Positions 37,301-48,889 of a stretch of 64,000 bases of DNA are shown here, in pieces (position 1 is the first letter of the stretch; every line of letters starts with the position of its first letter). The stretch comes from Hyaloscypha bicolor E. Its lineage: Eukaryota; Ascomycota; Leotiomycetes; Helotiales; Hyaloscyphaceae. The notes beneath the pieces are model-generated. The model made no database searches and was not told where the DNA came from. It was given only the letters and a program-made list of their open reading frames with translations. Where the stretch lies: positions 186,001 to 250,000 of the forward strand of contig NW_020194685.1 in assembly GCF_002865645.1 (NCBI RefSeq). Reading direction: 5' to 3'. The translations under genes and the position numbers were made by a program.

Positions 37301-38287
37301 TTATTAACTAGTATTCTAAAATAGCAAGATATATTATATATCATAAGACTATTAACTCTCCGGAGCTTACTAAGATTATATAGGAATATATTTTCTTAAT
37401 TTTTGGCTCCCCTAATAGAATTATTTCCGATTAAGAAATGGTATTTACTAGCTAGTTCTGGTCCGCTTTCTGCTTTTACTTAATATATAAATAGTATTTG
37501 AGTATAGCTTACTATCCTCAGACAAATAGTCAGATAGAAAGACAGAACCAGGCCCTAGAATACTACCTGAGATATTATTATAATACCTAAAAAAATAACT
37601 AGTTTAAGAAGTTATTTTTTACGGAATTTGTATATAATAACTTAAAATATTAGGTTTTACAGGATATACCTTTCTATATATATTACGAATACTATCCTCA
37701 ACTTTTATAGAATCCTGAGGACAGGATTATAGGAGAGGTACCAGCTATATATAGGAGGCTAGAAACCCTTAAAATAGAGTAGAGAAAGCTTAAGAATTTA
37801 TAGTATTATATATAAAATAACCGGGAAACCTACTATAATAGGTATTAGTTAGCTAAATACTACTCTAAAGAAGCCTGGGTAATACTATTAATAAGGAATA
37901 TTAAACTTAAGGCAGGAAAGCTTAAGCCAAAATTTATAGGTCTATTTAGGATTCTTGAATATATTAGTAATTTAGTATATAAGTTAGAACTACTAAATAT
38001 ATATAATTATTTATATCTAACTTTCTATATTTCCTTTCTTAAAAAGTATATAGCAAAAAAGAATTAGGAGCCATACTTATATTCCTCCGGAAAACTTCCG
38101 GAATTAGTAGATAATAATAAAAAATAAGAATAGGAAGTAGAAGCTATTATTAACTACTAATAAGATAGTAGAAGTAAGAAGTAATAGTATTTAATTAAAT
38201 AGAAAGCCTGGCCTAAAGATTATAATACCTGGTTATTCGCTTTCCCTAACCTTAAAAATTCCAAGGAACTTCTAAAATTATATAACT
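34340..38287 (+). pseudogene. Nested gypsy element: Pol with C-terminal chromodomain
   Basis: RT is best preserved at 35473-35772: MPFGLANI lead-in, catalytic box YLNN at 35563-35574 where YLDD is expected, then VEFLGFLIR and a DPKQV segment. RNase H follows (about 35990-36300). Integrase shows the H2C2 region (about 37000-37170, ending YNICQKVK) and a DFIIGLP-like segment near 37230. At the C-terminus (about 38170-38287) a YLIK.KAWPKDYNTW segment followed by NLKNSKELL is a chromodomain, which in chromoviruses binds histone marks and steers integration to heterochromatin. Stops at Gln and Trp codons abolish coding; frame is otherwise kept. Confidence 0.88.
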
Positions 38288-38559
38288 AAAACCATAGCTT
38301 GGAATCCAAAACCACCTTTTAATAATCTCTTAAGATTAAAAAGAATTCTAAATTACTAAGAAGAAGGCTATTTAAGAGAAAGAGAGGACCTGGATAGCTA
38401 AGAAAAGGCCTGAAACAGTAATAGAGATACTCTTTCCCTAGGTTTTTTTATTTATAAAGGTTTTCCAGGATTTTATTAAGGCTTACGAGAATTATATTCA
38501 AATTATTAGAAAAAGGTTTAGGATTAAGAAAGATTTATTATAGGTAAACTAGCTACGGA

Positions 38560-39640
38560 TATCTTAAATAAATAAACTCTAATTCCCATAAATTTCTAAA
38601 GCAAGAATACTAAACGCCGGCCCTATTTAGGACTTAGTAAAGAATTAGCTAATACTCTCCGGAATTCGCTTATCTCTTAATAGAATATAGTTATACTATA
38701 ATAATATTAGTATTAAGAATATTAAGAGAAGTAAATAAGGAACTTATAATAGCTATATATACCTTATAAAAGGCCCGAACTTCTAAAGTCAGATCCCAAA
38801 TAGCTATAAGTATTATATTATTAGTACTTAAAGCACTAGTAATAGACTACTTGGCAATCTTTATAGTAAGCTTAGTAATAAGGTTAATACCTTAAAAGTA
38901 GATATTATAGTATTCCTTTAAGGAATTAGTAAGTACCTAAGTATATTAGAAAAAACTTATCTTTAGGATACTAACCCAAGTAGTATTATCCTCTGCCTTA
39001 TTAAGACGGGAAGAAGAATTCCGAAGCTTATTAGTATTCTTCTAGTCTTCGAAAACCCAATTAATAGTATTATCCTTATTAGTATAATACTATTTAGGAT
39101 ATACTTTAAGAAATTTCTTAAAGATCATAATAGTATCTTCCCAGAACCGGCAAGCCTCCGACAAGTAGCAAGGAATCTGAAATCATATTAGCTTTAATAG
39201 ATATTAAAGCTAAAGAACTTACTAATATATAAGACTCAGAACCCTTATTATAACGGTCGTAATTCTTCTTACCAGGTACTATGGCATATAAGGTAAAGGG
39301 ATTAATAAGCAAATACTTGAAATATTTCAAGTATCTGCTAGTAACAGGAAAGGAGACTATAAGATCACCTTTGTACTTATTATTATATTAGCGGATAACG
39401 AAGCCAGAAGAAGATATTATGGAATTAATTAAAAATAATTAAAGAAGACTTGGAGAAGGGCAGAAAAAGAGGCTAGAAGGCAATAATAGAAGAAGTTATT
39501 ATATATATAGTTATTAGAAAGGAAGAGAGTATATAGTAATACGAAGAGGTCCTTTTATAGAAGTAGAGAACCACTTGAATTAACTACCAGTTTTCGTACT
39601 AGTCCTAATCGGAAACTAGTATAACTAATTAATATATGCT
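38560..39640 (-). pseudogene. Antisense ORF fossil between pol and the 3' LTR
   Basis: Between the chromodomain and the polypurine tract lie about 1.75 kb. On the minus strand a long frame can be followed through much of it with Gln/Trp-type stops: an open part at 39118-39330 (containing FTLYAIVPGKKNYDRYNKGS) and a later part with NTNNIILIAIWDLTLEVRAF-like content around 38820-38900. The base bias here is opposite to that of pol. This hints at a real antisense gene carried by the retrotransposon. Similarity to EKA-like fungal proteins was considered but is only an impression. Confidence 0.4.
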
Positions 39641-40062
39641 CCCAGGAGCCTGTAAATAATCTTCAGGATCTCAGAAACATTTATATGGGTTTCTTATACG
39701 AATATTTATTAAATTCTTTCTATATAGCTATTCAGATTATTCTAATACGAGATCTAATAGGTAGCGTTAATTTCGTAGGGTAGTGCCTTGGTATTTTGGA
39801 TCGAGCTAATTAGAATACTTAGATCCCAAATAAAATCGCAATTACCGGCTAGCCCCTATATCTGGAATATAATTACCCTTCCTTTTTGCTTACTTAGCCC
39901 CGATCTAATTAGACAATTTTTATGTCCATTATCCAGATTATATTAGTAAAACCACCTCTCAAGATACTAGAAGTTTATATTAATTAAATAAATAATTAAT
40001 TAAATATTTACTAGGATAGATTAATAGATCTTGAGGACAAGATCCTAGGAGGGGGGTATAGT

Positions 40063-40360
40063 TATAATATATACAGGATTATATGTAACTTAAAGGTATA
40101 TAATGAACCTCGGATATTACGGGTATTAATTAGGGAGTTCGGCGGCCCTTTAATGCCACAACTAACCACTATTTATATTATATGTATTAGGCTTATAAAT
40201 TACTAATTATATATATGCTATCGGGGCCTCCTATTTAGAGGGGGCTTCCCTGGACCTTACAGGAGGGACAGAGATTAGTTCTGTACTGAATTTAATACTG
40301 TGGTTTTATAATATACTAATTCATTCTATTATCTTATTGCCTACTAATAAACACCTCACA
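40063..40360 (+). repeat. 3' LTR of the nested gypsy element
   Basis: 298 bp, TATAATATATACAGG... to ...CACCTCACA. Preceded by the purine tract AGGAGGGGGG (polypurine primer site). Followed directly by TTATT, the target duplication. Confidence 0.93.
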
Positions 40361-40365
40361 TTATT

Positions 40366-42130
40366 AAACGGAAAGTTTAGTTAAAAGAAGCGGTTCCGGT
40401 TCAGTTACGTAATATCGTTTTGAGAAATCCGACTCCTAAGCCTTTTATTAGATATTTAAATAATAGTATCTAGTTACTAGAGATTAATAATTAAAGCCTT
40501 ACTATATCTAGAAGCAAATTAGTAATATTAAAAAATAATAAAATCCGGAAGTTATATAATAAAAACTATAGTCTTTTATATATAACCTCTAGTAAAGTAA
40601 TAGATAATAATACTAACTCTTATATTTTACTTAATAACCCGACTATTTTACTAGATTCCTTAGATAATAGCTATTCCGAATAATACTAGAATATTATATA
40701 ATATCTTATAATATTCTCTGGACTAGAAGAAATATCTAGAGCCGAGTTTCGAAAGTTAAGTAAAGAAGCTTTAAATTATAATATAAGAGATTAATTACTA
40801 TAAAAAATTATATCTAAAGTATATTTATCTTGACTTATTATTAATAATTAAGAGTAAAGGGAAATTATTATTAAAGAACTATATAATAAGATTAGATATA
40901 CTAGAAGAAAGAATACTTTTTATTTAGTAACTAGCTACTATTACTAGAAAGGTTACTATAACTATATATAGAAATATATTAATATTTATAAAGTCTATTA
41001 ATATAAGAGTAAAAGAAAATAAGAAGAAGCTCTATATCTAATAAAAGCTATATTTCTTTTCTATTACCTTAGGATTAATATAATTAAACTACTAGACTAT
41101 AAAGAATATAACTTATTAGTTATTATTAGAAATAACTTCTTAGGATAAGTTAAAGCTAGACTTTTAAAGAACCTAACTAGTAAGAAGATTACTAAGTTTA
41201 TTTAGGAAGAAATTATTTATAGATATAGTTTATTTAGGTAGCTTAAGATAAATAGCAGATTGGAATTTAAAGAAGTAGTAATTCAGGAACTTAATAAGCT
41301 AGAAATTAATAGAATTATTATTTTGGCCTATAATTCTAAGAAAAATAGTATAATTAAAAGAGGGTATTAACTAATTATTTAAGTACTTATTATACTTATA
41401 ATAAGTAAAAAGAAGCCTTAAGTAGATTTATTACTATATATTCTATTTACTAACTAAGTTACTATATATAAACTAACTAGATTTATTTCCTTTTATATAA
41501 TCTATAGTAGAGAAGCTATACTACTTATAGAAATATATATAAAATAAATATAAATAAGAAATAAAAATATTAAAAAAGCCAGAATAAAGAAAAACAGAAA
41601 ATATTAAAAAAGAAAGAAGTAATTTAATACTATTTACTAGATTTATTTAAAACCTATTTCTAAAAAGAATCTGGTTTTTATATATAATATTAAATTAATA
41701 AATTAAAATAAGTTAAGAAATATAAAGCTATTATATTATTAGTTTGGCCTATATAAAGTAAGATATATAAATTAACTAAAAGAATATTATATACTAAAAG
41801 AACTTAATAATACTATATTTTAAAAAACATATACTAGTAATTAACTTAAGTAATTTATTAAAAGAAATAGATTTTAGTACTTTCCTGAAAATGAAGTTAA
41901 TAATAAGTATATATCTATAAATAAATATTTTAAAATAGATATAGAATTAGAAAAGGAAATAGTTATAAAATACTATAAGTAAAATAATACTTAAGAAATC
42001 GAGAAAGCTACTAGTATTATTATATATATTCCAGAATTACCGGAATTAGAAAAAGCAAAATATATTTCTTTTATAAAGAACTAGGAGAAAGTATCTAATA
42101 ATAGAAGCTTTTCTTAACCTGAAATAAAGC
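40366..42130 (+). pseudogene. Giant gypsy element: integrase fossil (continuation after the nested insertion)
   Basis: Picks up where 32536 stopped. At about 40880-41030 the integrase zinc-binding region is seen (TRRKNTFYLVTSYYYWKGYY..I.KYIN.YKVY.YKSKR, with Cys to Tyr changes). The core follows, with a YNLLVIIRNNFLG-like segment and, at about 41320, an AYNSKKNSIIKRGY motif matching the AYxxQxNG..ERGH block of gypsy integrases. Beyond about 41700 similarity fades into Lys-rich RIP-damaged sequence. Confidence 0.7.
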
Positions 42131-42499
42131 TTATTATTTTTAATTTCTTATATACTTTTTAAATTTACTTTCTAACTATTATTTATAATCTTTAAAAAAT
42201 ATTATTATTAGACTATTATTCTGGAAATTAGACGAGCTTTATTATTACTTATTTCTTACTATTATCTAATTACTATTACTAAATAGTATTCTTAATATAT
42301 GAAATTCTTTTACTAGATCTTGGGAATTAAATATAAAGTATTTCTTTTAGTATGAAAATAAATAGGAAATTAAGAAGTTATCTTATAAACTCTTAATTCC
42401 GAACTATAATAATAGATAGTAATTATATTTAGAAATAAGAAAAGAAAAAAAGAAAAAAGAAAGCCTTTTATATATATCTTACTAAAACTAGAAACCTTT

Positions 42500-43990
42500 T
42501 AAAAGCTTTACTTACCTTTTTAACTAGCTATTCTTATGGCTTATACTAGTCTAAAGCTTAACTATAATATCTATAGATCTTAACTTTAACTTAAACTACT
42601 ATTATAAGTTTCCTTATAATATTTAAATAAACTTCCTAATTAGAAGTTATATATAAATAAAATAGCCAAACTAGAATCCTTATAAGAGGAAAGAGAAACC
42701 TTATTAAACCTAATAGTTATCTCTAAAAAATACTTAATAATATATAATTCTAGAAATCTATTAGATATTAGATAAACTAGATCTGCCTATTTAAAGCCTG
42801 CCTTATACTAGAAAACTTACTTTCTCTTTAATATAACTATAGCTACTCTTAAAACTTATATTAAGACTTAGTTAGTATATTATATATTTCTATATAAAGA
42901 GAACTTCTCCTATATAGAACTCTTTCTCTGACTATAATACTATTTTATTACCGGAAATTAGTTATTTCTTTAAAAAGCTAGTATAATTTACTAATTCTTA
43001 TTATTAATTTATTTATTACTATTAAATATTATCTAAATAATTCCTATATCCTTAATACTAATTCGGAATATCTAATCTTTCTATATTTTATATTAACTTT
43101 AATATTAACTATTCCAAACTTAATAATAGTACTATAAACCTTATTTATACTATTTTATAGTTCTTCTTTTTATATATCCTAATGCTTTTAGTATTATTTT
43201 TATAAATATAAATATTACTTTAAAGTCCTAACTAACTAAATAGTTTTATATTATATAAAGTCGACTTTAATAGATACTAAATAAATATAATTAGCTTTCG
43301 GAAAAGATATAAGTTAGTTTTAGAAGAAGTAATATCTTATTCTAAATTATTTCTTAATTCTATTATTCTAATTTCCTTTCTATTAATACTTACTTTATAT
43401 TTTCCTAATATCTTTAGTATACTTATATATCTTATCTTTTATATATTTCCTATATTATTTCTTTTCTTTTATACTATTTTTTAAGTTAATAGAAATATCT
43501 CTAAATAAATAGAAAGTCGGGATATATCTATATTATAAAATTTTCATTATTTTCTTTTATATTCTAATACTTTAGATATTATTATTATATCTATATTTCT
43601 ATTATATTATTTTCTTATTTCTCTATTATTACTATTTAGTTTAACTTGCCTTAATTATTTCTTTAATTATATTTCTTTAGATATATATATTTGTATTTTT
43701 TTCTATAGTAAAAGCCTAACTCTATATTTTATTTTCTATAATTATTCCTAATTTATAATTATATTACCTTAAATATATCTAATTATTATACTTACTTTCC
43801 CTATTATATATACTACTATTTTAGCTTTATTTTCTTACTAGAAAGAAAGAAAAACTCGAATATATATAATACCTTTATATAATTCAAGCCTATTTTAATT
43901 TACTTTTTATTTTAAAATATACTTAAAAAAAATTCTTATAATCTCGAGAATTTTTAATTCTATAACCTATAACTATTATACTAATAATAT
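42500..43990 (-). pseudogene. Minus-strand ORF fossil inside the giant gypsy element
   Basis: The plus strand is strongly pyrimidine-rich here, unlike the purine-rich coding strands on either side, and the minus strand can be read in one frame for several hundred codons with mainly Gln/Trp-type stops (for example the run around LISFPKANYIYLVSIKVDF near 43280). No family recognised. It may be a gene of the element in antisense orientation or part of another insertion whose ends are lost. Confidence 0.35.
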
Positions 43991-44016
43991 CTTTATAACT
44001 TATTAAGAATAATAAA

Positions 44017-46754
44017 ATGGCCAAAGTACAGATTCCTTAAGCTAGTAAAGTATAGTAGCTAGTTCTTATAAGCCATAGTATTATTAAAAGCCTATAGATT
44101 AATAGTATTAAAGTTTAGAGTATTAAAGGAGCTTAAGCAGTTATAAAAGGCCTATTAATACTAGAAAAAATAGCTATAATTACCGAATTTAATATAAATA
44201 TTCTAGATAAGCTAAATAGTATATATAATAAGCTCTTAAAATAGAAAACCTTTATTAAAAACAGAACTAGACTAGGATTAACTAAGGAGAAACTAAAGAA
44301 TTACTAAGCTAATAATAGGGAATTCGAGAATATTATTAAAGATATTTCTAAAAGCAGATAAGAGAAGCTTAATAAGATTAAAACTATAGTAAATAGTCTT
44401 AATACTAAGAATTAGAATAAAATTATACTATATAGTAAAGCTCTTAACTAATATATTAATAATATTTATAATAACCTTAGTAAAAACGTTTATAAGAAGT
44501 TATACTTTTTTTTAAGATAAAAGCTTTAGTATATAAAGCTATTTAGTTAATTAATAAAGCTACTTTAGAGTATATTAAAGACAAGAAATATTAGAATACT
44601 AGTATAACTAAATCAGATATTACTAAGATACTTAAGTATACTAAAGCTATTTCAGAATATAGAGAATTAGAGTTTAAGCTACTATTAGCTAATAATCTTA
44701 AGGCTAGATAATATATCTTTAATATTTCCGGAATCCTAATTAAGGGAGTTTATAGTAATAAGCCTTTTCCTGCTTTTCGAGATAAGCCTAAAGAATAAGC
44801 CTCTATTATAATTTTAGCTTTAACTTAACCGGATCTAGCTAAGAAAAATGAAGCTAATTTAATAGAGCCTAGTAAGAAAACTACTAGTAAAGCTAGTAGA
44901 ACTAGTATAACTAGATAAGAAGAACCTGGTAAGAATAAAGAATAAGCTAAGCCTAAGACTCCTAATAAATAGTAAAGATCTAAGTACTAGACTAAGTATA
45001 AGGTTATTAAACTAGAGAAAAGCGAGAAGAAATCCTCTATTCTAAAGAAAAAGATATTATCTAGAAAGACTCCTATAACTATACCTAGAACTAAGAAGTA
45101 GAAAACTAAGAGTATTAAGTCCGGAGAACTTAATAAAGGCATTTAATATACCTATAAGATACTAGCTAAATAGAAATTAATACTTGCTTAGTAAAATAAA
45201 TATATTTTTAAGGAAATATATAGTAATATTTTGGGATCTATCTATAAACAAGGATACTATAGAATTAATAATAGATTCCTTAAAGCTCCTTATATAGTAT
45301 ATACTTAGTAACTTACTAATACTTTCTCTATTAATATACGAGAGATTAAGAATACTCTAAAGCTTATTACTAAGATCTATAAAGTTACTAAAGGCAAGAA
45401 GTATATTTCTATTACTTAGATAAATAAAAAGATACGGGATTTCTTTTTTAAGAACTAGGAAATTAAGAAGTATAGATATAAGTGCCATATTTCTAATTAA
45501 TTCTGCTCTAATCTATAGCTCTAATTTAATACTATAATCCCTATTCCTGAGTCTAGTATTACTAATCTAGATACTAATAGCTATATTTATAAGAAAAATT
45601 ACCTGAAGTAAATTAAGAAGCTTAGTATTTGAGAGCTCTTAATAAAAGAGATAGAAATACTATAGTTCTATTTCTAAAAAAATAATATATTAATATATAG
45701 AGATTTTAGTAATAGTTATTTTATCTTAGCCTCTTAATTCTTAATAGCAGATCTATTAATATAGCTCGGATTTTATAAGATATTAAGTAAGTATTCTATT
45801 TACCTAGTTATTTACTTTTAGCTAGCCTAATATTTTATTTCTAGAAATATTAATTATAATTAGTATAGAGGTAATACTAAAGATCTGGCTATTACTAAAG
45901 CTTTAAGTAGCGAATTCTACCTTAATAAAGAGTATTAAAATATTAGCTATATTTTCCTTACGAATTATAAGAAGGCTATTATCTTTAGTAAGAAGTTCTT
46001 TAAAGATATTAATTACTTTTTTATTTCTAATAAATTTGAGCCGGAAATAGCTAAGAAAATAGGCGAGTATTTACTAAAAATAATAAGAGAAAAGACTCCG
46101 AGTATAATCTATTTAACTAAATAAATAAATGCCTTTAGCTAGGTAATCTATAAATCTGAAATTATGGGAAAGTATTAATTCTCGAATAATATATAAGTTA
46201 AAGAATAGCTTAATAATAATTTACTATTTAATAGGCCTTTTACTATAGTTCTAATAAGTCTAGTTATTATTAAGAATAGAATATGCGAAAATAAAGTCTT
46301 CTATAAGGTTATTAAAGCCTCTTATCTAGAGCTTTCCCTTCTTATTAAAAGTTAATTTAAGAATATAGTAGATAATACGAAATTCGAAGAAGCTATTTAT
46401 TTAGAATATATTAGTATAATTTATAATATAATTTGCTATAATAAGCCTTCTTAATACCCTATAATAAAGGCGGAAATTAAGTAATAATTAAAGGCAAATA
46501 CTAATTAATATAAAGAACTATATTAGATTTAGTATAAGAATATAACTAAGCGGATTTGAATTATTTTTAAGCAAGTTCGGAAATATGAAATAAGATTATT
46601 TAAGGATAATAAGTCTTATTTTAGATATATAAAGGAGAAATTAGATTAATTAATAGAGAAGAATTCTAAATATTTTATTATTTCGGATTTTAAATAGGAT
46701 TTTTCTATTATTTTTAGTACTTAGGAAATAAGTATAAATAAATAGGAAGTCAGA
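44017..46754 (+). pseudogene. Additional long sense ORF (unknown protein) in the giant gypsy element
   Basis: From ATG at 44017 (MAKVQIP) a plus-strand frame runs about 170 codons of probable coiled coil. After one frame change near 44520 a second frame continues to the edge of the 3' LTR, over 700 codons with only TAA/TAG stops of RIP type. It starts with a Lys/Pro-rich linker (about 44800-45150) and continues with a globular-looking part containing a Cys/His cluster (KYRYKCHISNQFCSN, about 45470-45510) and an NSYFILAS..LIADLL segment near 45720. No known family recognised. Keeping a single frame over 2.2 kb despite dense RIP means it was coding until recently. Env-like features (signal peptide, transmembrane helix) are not evident. 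Confidence 0.5.
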
Positions 46755-47042
46755 TATAATATGGCAGGCTATACTTATTAAAAATTATATTATTTTGGCA
46801 GTTTTAAGATTTAGGTTATATAATAAAAGCTGTAGCCTTTTATATATAACTTGCAGAAATTATATAAGAGAGCTAGTTTTTCTATAGACTTAGAGAATAA
46901 TTCTTTATAAGTATTTAATTAATTAAACTTTTATATACTATATACTATTTATGCTTTTAATTTATTATTTTACTATTAAGTCATGTTTTGTACTCTAGTA
47001 TACTTTATATGGGTTTTTGTCTTATTATAGTTTCCCTCTCAT
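46755..47042 (+). repeat. 3' LTR of the giant gypsy element
   Basis: 288 bp, direct repeat of 26191-26492, slightly less mutated (TATGGCAGG, GGCAGTTTTAAG, TCATGTTTTGTACTC). Followed by ATTAC at 47043-47047. Confidence 0.85.
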
Positions 47043-47047
47043 ATTAC

Positions 47048-48350
47048 TTATATAGCTAGAAATATAAATAATTTTAAGGTTTTTTATTTAGAAAATATTA
47101 ATATTATTATAAAGCTTATTTTTAATCTAATCTAATTAATTATTAAAAGTAATATTGTTTTTAATTATATTATTAAAAAAAAAAATTAAAAAGTTTAATC
47201 AAATATCTATTTTCTAAAATAAAAAAACTAGATATTATCTAGCCTATAAGTTATATAATAAGTTTTTTAATAATAGCTTTATTTTTTTTAATAAAGTTTA
47301 TTTAGTTTCTTTTAACTAATTATAATAATTCTTATTATAAATAAAAATATTATAAGTTTTTAGAATTAGTTTAATAATTCCTTTATATAAAGCTTCTAAA
47401 TACTAAAATCACTTTTGAAATTTCGCTTTTAATAAAATAAGTTCTTTTTATTCTTTTATTCTTTAAAAAAAGTCTTTTTTTATTATAAGTATTAATAAAA
47501 TTTAATAAAAAGCTCTAGTTTATCTTTTAATAATACCTTATATTATAGCTTTTTTAATTTATTTAATTATTTTAAAACTTGTATTTTTATATATTCTTTA
47601 ATAATAAAATTACTAGTTTATTTATTTATCTAATTATTTTAGGGCTTTTTTTTATTCTAATATTAGTTAATTAATAAATAAATAGTTATAATATATTATA
47701 TTTATATCTATTAGAAATTAATTAGATAAGTATTATTTAAATTCTTTTTAAATTAAGAAATAAATAAGATTTATATTATATTATAAATCTAAAATATAAA
47801 ACTTAAAAATATAATTAGATTATTTTTATTTTAATAATTTAAAGCTAAAGAATTTTTTTATAAAAAAGCCTCGAATTTAAATAATTATAAGCTATATATA
47901 ACCTTATATATTAGCTAAATAAATTTATTAATATATAAGTTTAATTTATATTTCCCGATTTTAATTTTATATATTTAGCTAGTTCTAGTTTAACTTTTAT
48001 TAATATTATATATTATAATAATTATAATATAATTTAAATATTAAAAGAAAAACAAAGTTTTAAATACTTTTTTTTAAAAGAATAAAATAAAATAAAGCCT
48101 TATTTTTATTATATAATATATAATACTTTATTAAATTTTCTAATTTTCTAAAATTAAAAAAGAAATAATATTATATATAAATAAGAATTAGCTTACTGAT
48201 AATTAATTATTATTAATATATTATAATTAATTACAAGAAATACTAATTATTAGTTTATTAGAAATATATAATACTATTATATAATTAATAAAGTAATTAT
48301 TATTTAGAAATAAGAATTATAGTATTATAATATTAATATATTAAGATTAG
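47048..48350. repeat. AT-rich RIP block
   Basis: No domain recognisable. The right end (about 48250-48345) is related to 1840-1965, so it is part of a dispersed repeat. Confidence 0.6.
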
Positions 48351-48620
48351 AAACTCAGTATCTAATAGGGTTTATGGCTAACTAATTATGGCCGCTTTAC
48401 TCTCTCATTACTCACCCTTGGCTCTCTTATAATTCCCTCCCTTTCCTTCCTACTCGCTTTCAACCAGAAATACTCATTTTTTAGTCAACTTTTACTAAAG
48501 CTACTCAGGGAGCCTATTCTAGATATTACTATATATAAAGCCCAGGATCTAATTTTAGATCTTTCCTATAAACTAGCCCTAATAAAATATGCTTCTCGCT
48601 TGTCTTTCTCTAGTAATTTA
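48351..48620. promoter_or_regulatory. Less-mutated CT-rich patch, possible old promoter
   Basis: A 270-bp stretch with retained C and G (CTCTCATTACTCACCCTTGG, CTCCCTTTCCTTCC). It lies upstream of a long plus-strand fossil frame and looks like a fungal promoter or leader. Confidence 0.35.
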
Positions 48621-48715
48621 TATATGAGCCTTATACTTTCCCAAAATTTTCTTTTCTCTTAATACTCGAGTTTTACTATCTTTTTTACTAGTATATTCTC
48701 TATTCTTTTTTATCT

Positions 48716-48833
48716 TCTTTATCTTATTTATCTTATTTATCTTATTTATCTTATTTATCTTATTTATCTTATTTATCTTATTTATCTTATTTATCTTATT
48801 TATCTTATTTATCTTATTTATCTTATTTATCTT
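48716..48833. repeat. (CTTATTTAT)n 9-bp microsatellite
   Basis: About thirteen near-perfect copies of a 9-bp unit (CTTATTTAT). Confidence 0.95.
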
Positions 48834-48889
48834 ACTATTTTTCTCGACCTTCTACTTCTTATACTATTTTTATAATAACTAAATAAGGA

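Larger units (their letters stand above)
32537..40360 (+). mobile_element. Nested chromodomain Ty3/gypsy element (7.8 kb)
   Basis: Two 298-bp LTRs (32537-32834 and 40063-40360) beginning TGTAATG/TATAATA and ending CTTATA/CTCACA. A perfect 5-bp target duplication TTATT flanks it at 32532-32536 and 40361-40365. Gag, RT, RNase H, integrase and a C-terminal chromodomain are recognisable on the plus strand, and a polypurine tract (40048-40056) abuts the 3' LTR. It interrupts the pol of the giant gypsy element and so is younger. RIP is milder than in its host, but both catalytic Asp of RT are lost. Confidence 0.95.
26191..47042 (+). mobile_element. Giant 13-kb Ty3/gypsy element, interrupted by a nested element
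   Basis: LTRs at 26191-26492 and 46755-47042 are direct repeats, starting TATAGTATAGCAGG and TATAATATGGCAGG. Outside them ATTAC occurs at 26186-26190 and 47043-47047, a target duplication (one base of slack at the right end). After removal of the nested element (32537-40360 plus its duplicated TTATT) the host element is about 13.0 kb, very large for a fungal gypsy element. Plus-strand Gag/protease/RT lies left of the insertion and integrase right of it, in proper order, which confirms a single element. A further 4.6 kb between integrase and the 3' LTR is not accounted for by gag-pol. Confidence 0.8.
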
